A stretch of DNA of 64,000 bases from positions 62,001 through 126,000 of the IMG/VR virus record IMGVR_UViG_3300025645_000038; one strand, 5' to 3'. Made by a program: the position numbers and the translations under genes. Of the stretch, positions 61,599 to 64,000 are shown piece after piece (within the stretch, counting starts at the first letter, position 1; the number at the start of each line of letters is the position of its first letter). Origin of the DNA: a virus. A model generated the notes under the pieces. It made no database searches, was not told the origin of the DNA, and saw nothing but the letters and a program-made list of their open reading frames with translations.

Positions 61599-64000
61599 AT
61601 GAATAAACGTAATCTATTATCTTGGCTGTTAATAGCTTTCACTCCAATTTTCCTTATGGGAAGTTCGGTAGTAGGAGTTGTTAGTGGCGAAGGTAAACCT
61701 TTGGTTGGAGCAAACGTAGTCATTGATGGTACAAACTTAGGAACCGTATCAGACGATGATGGTTTCTATAGTATTGATGTGCCTTTAGGTGAACATACTG
61801 TAGTTGCTTCATTCATAGGGTATTCATCTGTAACTCAAGTAGTTATGGTGGATTCAACAAGTGACGCTATAGCTGATTTCTCATTAGAGATGGATGCTAT
61901 TGCAATGTCTGCATTAGAAGTTCTTGCTTCTCGTGCTGACGAAACAACACCTGTTGCTTATACAACTGTAGATAAAGCTGAAATGGAAATCAGACTTGGT
62001 AGTCAAGATATTCCAATGATTCTTAATACTACACCGAGTGTATATGCTACTAACCAAGGTGGTGGTGCGGGTGATGCTCGTATCAATGTTCGTGGTTTCA
62101 ACCAAAGAAACGTTGCTGTTATGATTAATGGTGTTCCCCAAAATGATATGGAGAACGGATGGGTTTATTGGTCTAATTGGGATGGAGTAGGTGATGCTAC
62201 TTCTTCAATTCAGATGCAAAGAGGACTATCAGCTGTTAATCTTGCAACACCATCTATTGGTGGAACAATGAATATCATTACAGATCCTGCTGCTATGGAA
62301 AAAGGTGGTAAGTTCAAACAAGAAGTAGGTGAAGGTGGTTTTCTAAAAACTACTATGACTTACAACTCAGGTCTTATCAATGATAAACTAGCAATTGGTG
62401 GTGCGATAGTTCGTAAAACTGGTGATGGGTTTATTGATGGAACTTGGACAGACGCTTGGGCTTATTACTTAGGAACATCATATGCTATTAGTGATGACCA
62501 AAGGGTTGAACTATATGCTATCGGTGCTCCACAGAGACATGGACAGAACCTATACAAACAGAATATTGCTACTTACTCACAAGAGTTAGCAGGTAGTATT
62601 GATGGGTATGATGATTCTGCTTATGTTGCTGGTAACAAGTTTGAAACTGAAGCTGGTAGGTTTTATAATCAAAACGTAGCACCGATAAGTTCCGATTATA
62701 AAGGAAAGCAATATTGGTATATGTATGGGGATAAAACATCAGACAGATTTAGTCCCGACTTCCTAAATGAAAGAGAAAACTTCTTTCATAAACCACTTGT
62801 AAACTTAAATCATTTCTACGATATAAATGACGAACTTAGATTAAGTTCTGTTCTATATTGGAGTGGTGGTTCAGGTGGTGGTACTGGTACATATGGAAGT
62901 GTTAGTAGAAAACCTGCAGTTGAGGGAGAAAGATGGTATGCATCTTCACCTTGGACTTGGGATTGGGATGGAGAAATTGCTGAGAACTCTGCTAATGTAG
63001 ATTCTGCTTTCTCTGATACCGAAAATCGTTCTACTGGTATTCTTCGTAATTCAATTAATAGACAAGATACTTATGGTTTGATTTCAAAGTTAAACTATGA
63101 TGTATCAGATGAACTTGAAGTTCAGATTGGTATTGATTGGAGAACTGCTGGTATAGAACACGCTAGAGAAGTTCGTGACTTACTTGGTGGAGACTACTAT
63201 GTAGACTTTGCTGATAAGAATGCTCCCGATGGAAAAGTTGTTAGATTAGGTGATGAGATTGCTTATCACAATGAAACAACTGTCGATTGGTTTGGTGCTT
63301 TCTTACAAGGTAAGTATGATGCTGATAAGTTCAATCTTTATGGTATGGGTGGTATTTCAACCATTGGTTATACATATAAAGACCATTTCTCTGTAGAGAA
63401 AGAACTTGTTGAAGCTGATGCTATAACATCTTTCCAAGTAAAAGGTGGTGGTAGATATAATCTTGATGATAGATTATCTGCATTCGCTAATCTTGGATAT
63501 GTTCAGAAGCCGCCAATCCTTGATAATGTAATTTCTTATGATGGAACTGTATCTACAGATCCTGATAATGAGAAGTTCACATCAATGGAAGTCGGTGGTG
63601 AGTATAATAGTGGTTTAGTATCCATTAAGGGTAGTTACTACAATACTCAATGGAAAGATAGAAACCTTACAAAATCTGTAACAACAGGTCAAGGTGACTC
63701 AGGTGATACTGATATCATTTATCTAACTGGTGTAAATCAAAGTCATAGTGGAGTAGAAGTAGAAACGAAAGTTGCTCTTCACGAAATGGTTGACTTGGAT
63801 GTAGTAGTTAGTGTTGGTGATTGGTATTTCGATGGAGATGCTAAAGGTGACTATACAGAGATGGAATATAACGATGACAACCAAATCATTGGACAAACAT
63901 CTACAGAGTATGAATATGCTCTTAATGGTCTAATGGTTGGTGACATGCCACAAACTGCTTATGTTGGTGGATTAACTATTAAACCTATCGATGGATTAAG
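61599..64000 (+). CDS. TonB-dependent outer-membrane receptor, 3' partial
   Basis: 800 codons from ATG 61599 to the window edge, no stop. Order: a signal-peptide-like N-terminus (MNKRNLLSWLLIAFTPIFLMGSS); a carboxypeptidase-regulatory-like beta-sandwich (VVGVVSGEGKPLVGANVVIDGTNLGTVSDDDGFYSIDVPLGEHTVVASFIGYSS, ~residues 20-80); a plug domain (GDARINVRGFNQRNVAVMINGVPQNDMENGWVYWSNW ... GGTMNIIT, ~120-225); then beta-barrel strands with aromatic/glycine alternation. This is the layout of FCB-type TonB-dependent receptors that import siderophores, B12 or glycans across the outer membrane. Same strand, spacing and Shine-Dalgarno style as the phage genes. Substrate cannot be read from the sequence. 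Confidence 0.9.
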   Translation, partial: MNKRNLLSWLLIAFTPIFLMGSSVVGVVSGEGKPLVGANVVIDGTNLGTVSDDDGFYSIDVPLGEHTVVASFIGYSSVTQVVMVDSTSDAIADFSLEMDAIAMSALEVLASRADETTPVAYTTVDKAEMEIRLGSQDIPMILNTTPSVYATNQGGGAGDARINVRGFNQRNVAVMINGVPQNDMENGWVYWSNWDGVGDATSSIQMQRGLSAVNLATPSIGGTMNIITDPAAMEKGGKFKQEVGEGGFLKTTMTYNSGLINDKLAIGGAIVRKTGDGFIDGTWTDAWAYYLGTSYAISDDQRVELYAIGAPQRHGQNLYKQNIATYSQELAGSIDGYDDSAYVAGNKFETEAGRFYNQNVAPISSDYKGKQYWYMYGDKTSDRFSPDFLNERENFFHKPLVNLNHFYDINDELRLSSVLYWSGGSGGGTGTYGSVSRKPAVEGERWYASSPWTWDWDGEIAENSANVDSAFSDTENRSTGILRNSINRQDTYGLISKLNYDVSDELEVQIGIDWRTAGIEHAREVRDLLGGDYYVDFADKNAPDGKVVRLGDEIAYHNETTVDWFGAFLQGKYDADKFNLYGMGGISTIGYTYKDHFSVEKELVEADAITSFQVKGGGRYNLDDRLSAFANLGYVQKPPILDNVISYDGTVSTDPDNEKFTSMEVGGEYNSGLVSIKGSYYNTQWKDRNLTKSVTTGQGDSGDTDIIYLTGVNQSHSGVEVETKVALHEMVDLDVVVSVGDWYFDGDAKGDYTEMEYNDDNQIIGQTSTEYEYALNGLMVGDMPQTAYVGGLTIKPIDGL

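Noticed and set aside
1-64000. tRNA genes
   Set aside because: Gaps are short and none shows a cloverleaf or T-loop; the structured leader at 55715 lacks tRNA features. A tRNA scan would be needed to exclude an odd one.
1-64000. T4-type late promoter TATAAATA on the + strand
   Set aside because: I saw no + strand copy at the start of the structural units; only the ATATTTAT-type element recurs there.

Overview
The window is a stretch of an AT-rich, double-stranded DNA tailed phage of the T4-like (contractile-tail, myovirus) supergroup, most likely from a marine or aquatic habitat. Essentially every base is coding, all genes lie on the + strand, and neighbours overlap (ATGA, TAATG) or sit a few bases apart. 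The backbone can be read in T4 terms: gp21, gp22, gp23, gp13, gp14, gp15, gp18, gp19, gp26, gp29, gp48/54, gp53, then gp32, uvsX, RNase H and gp41. Many small hypothetical genes resemble proteins I remember from marine T4-like phages. No tRNA, CRISPR array or integrase was seen, and no gene-free stretch exceeds about 165 bases.

Layout. 1-7.6 kb: head assembly (partial conserved protein, small core-associated proteins, prohead protease, a ribosomal protein S21 homologue, scaffold, major capsid protein), closed by an intrinsic terminator. 7.7-11.0 kb: neck and tail terminator; the tail-terminator protein carries a fibre-like C-terminal extension. 11.0-12.3 kb: a small zinc-ribbon/NUMOD3-like protein, a cupredoxin-like virion protein and a small decoration-type protein. 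12.3-36.0 kb: four giant, translationally coupled fibre genes totalling about 7,900 residues. One is built on about twelve SGSSTSTGSFG-type modules; three are YadA-head-like beta-roll proteins ending in S74 intramolecular chaperone domains. 36.0-50.3 kb: sheath, tube, a small membrane protein, a tail-assembly-chaperone-like gene with a candidate +1 frameshift extension, tape measure and baseplate proteins. 50.4-61.5 kb: nucleotide metabolism and replication (ThyX, a short family A DNA polymerase, two unknowns, gp32, UvsX, 5' nuclease, a small basic protein, helicase, B12-dependent ribonucleotide reductase). 61.6-64.0 kb: the first 800 codons of a TonB-dependent outer-membrane receptor, running off the window.

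Host. The receptor has the carboxypeptidase-regulatory-like domain plus plug architecture typical of the Bacteroidota/FCB lineage. However, almost every phage gene has a strong AGGAG Shine-Dalgarno sequence and two promoters look sigma-70-like, which fits poorly with typical Bacteroidota. An FCB-related lineage that keeps Shine-Dalgarno initiation (Rhodothermota- or Marinimicrobia-like) would reconcile both, but this is inference. The short family A polymerase beside T4-type replication genes recalls far-T4 phages such as Rhodothermus phage RM378.

The most notable items are the phage-encoded TonB-dependent receptor, the candidate +1 programmed frameshift before the tape measure gene, the giant modular fibre array whose anchor module is shared with the tail terminator, the phage-borne S21, the cupredoxin with a complete amicyanin-like ligand set, and two recurring promoter motifs that separate late from other units.
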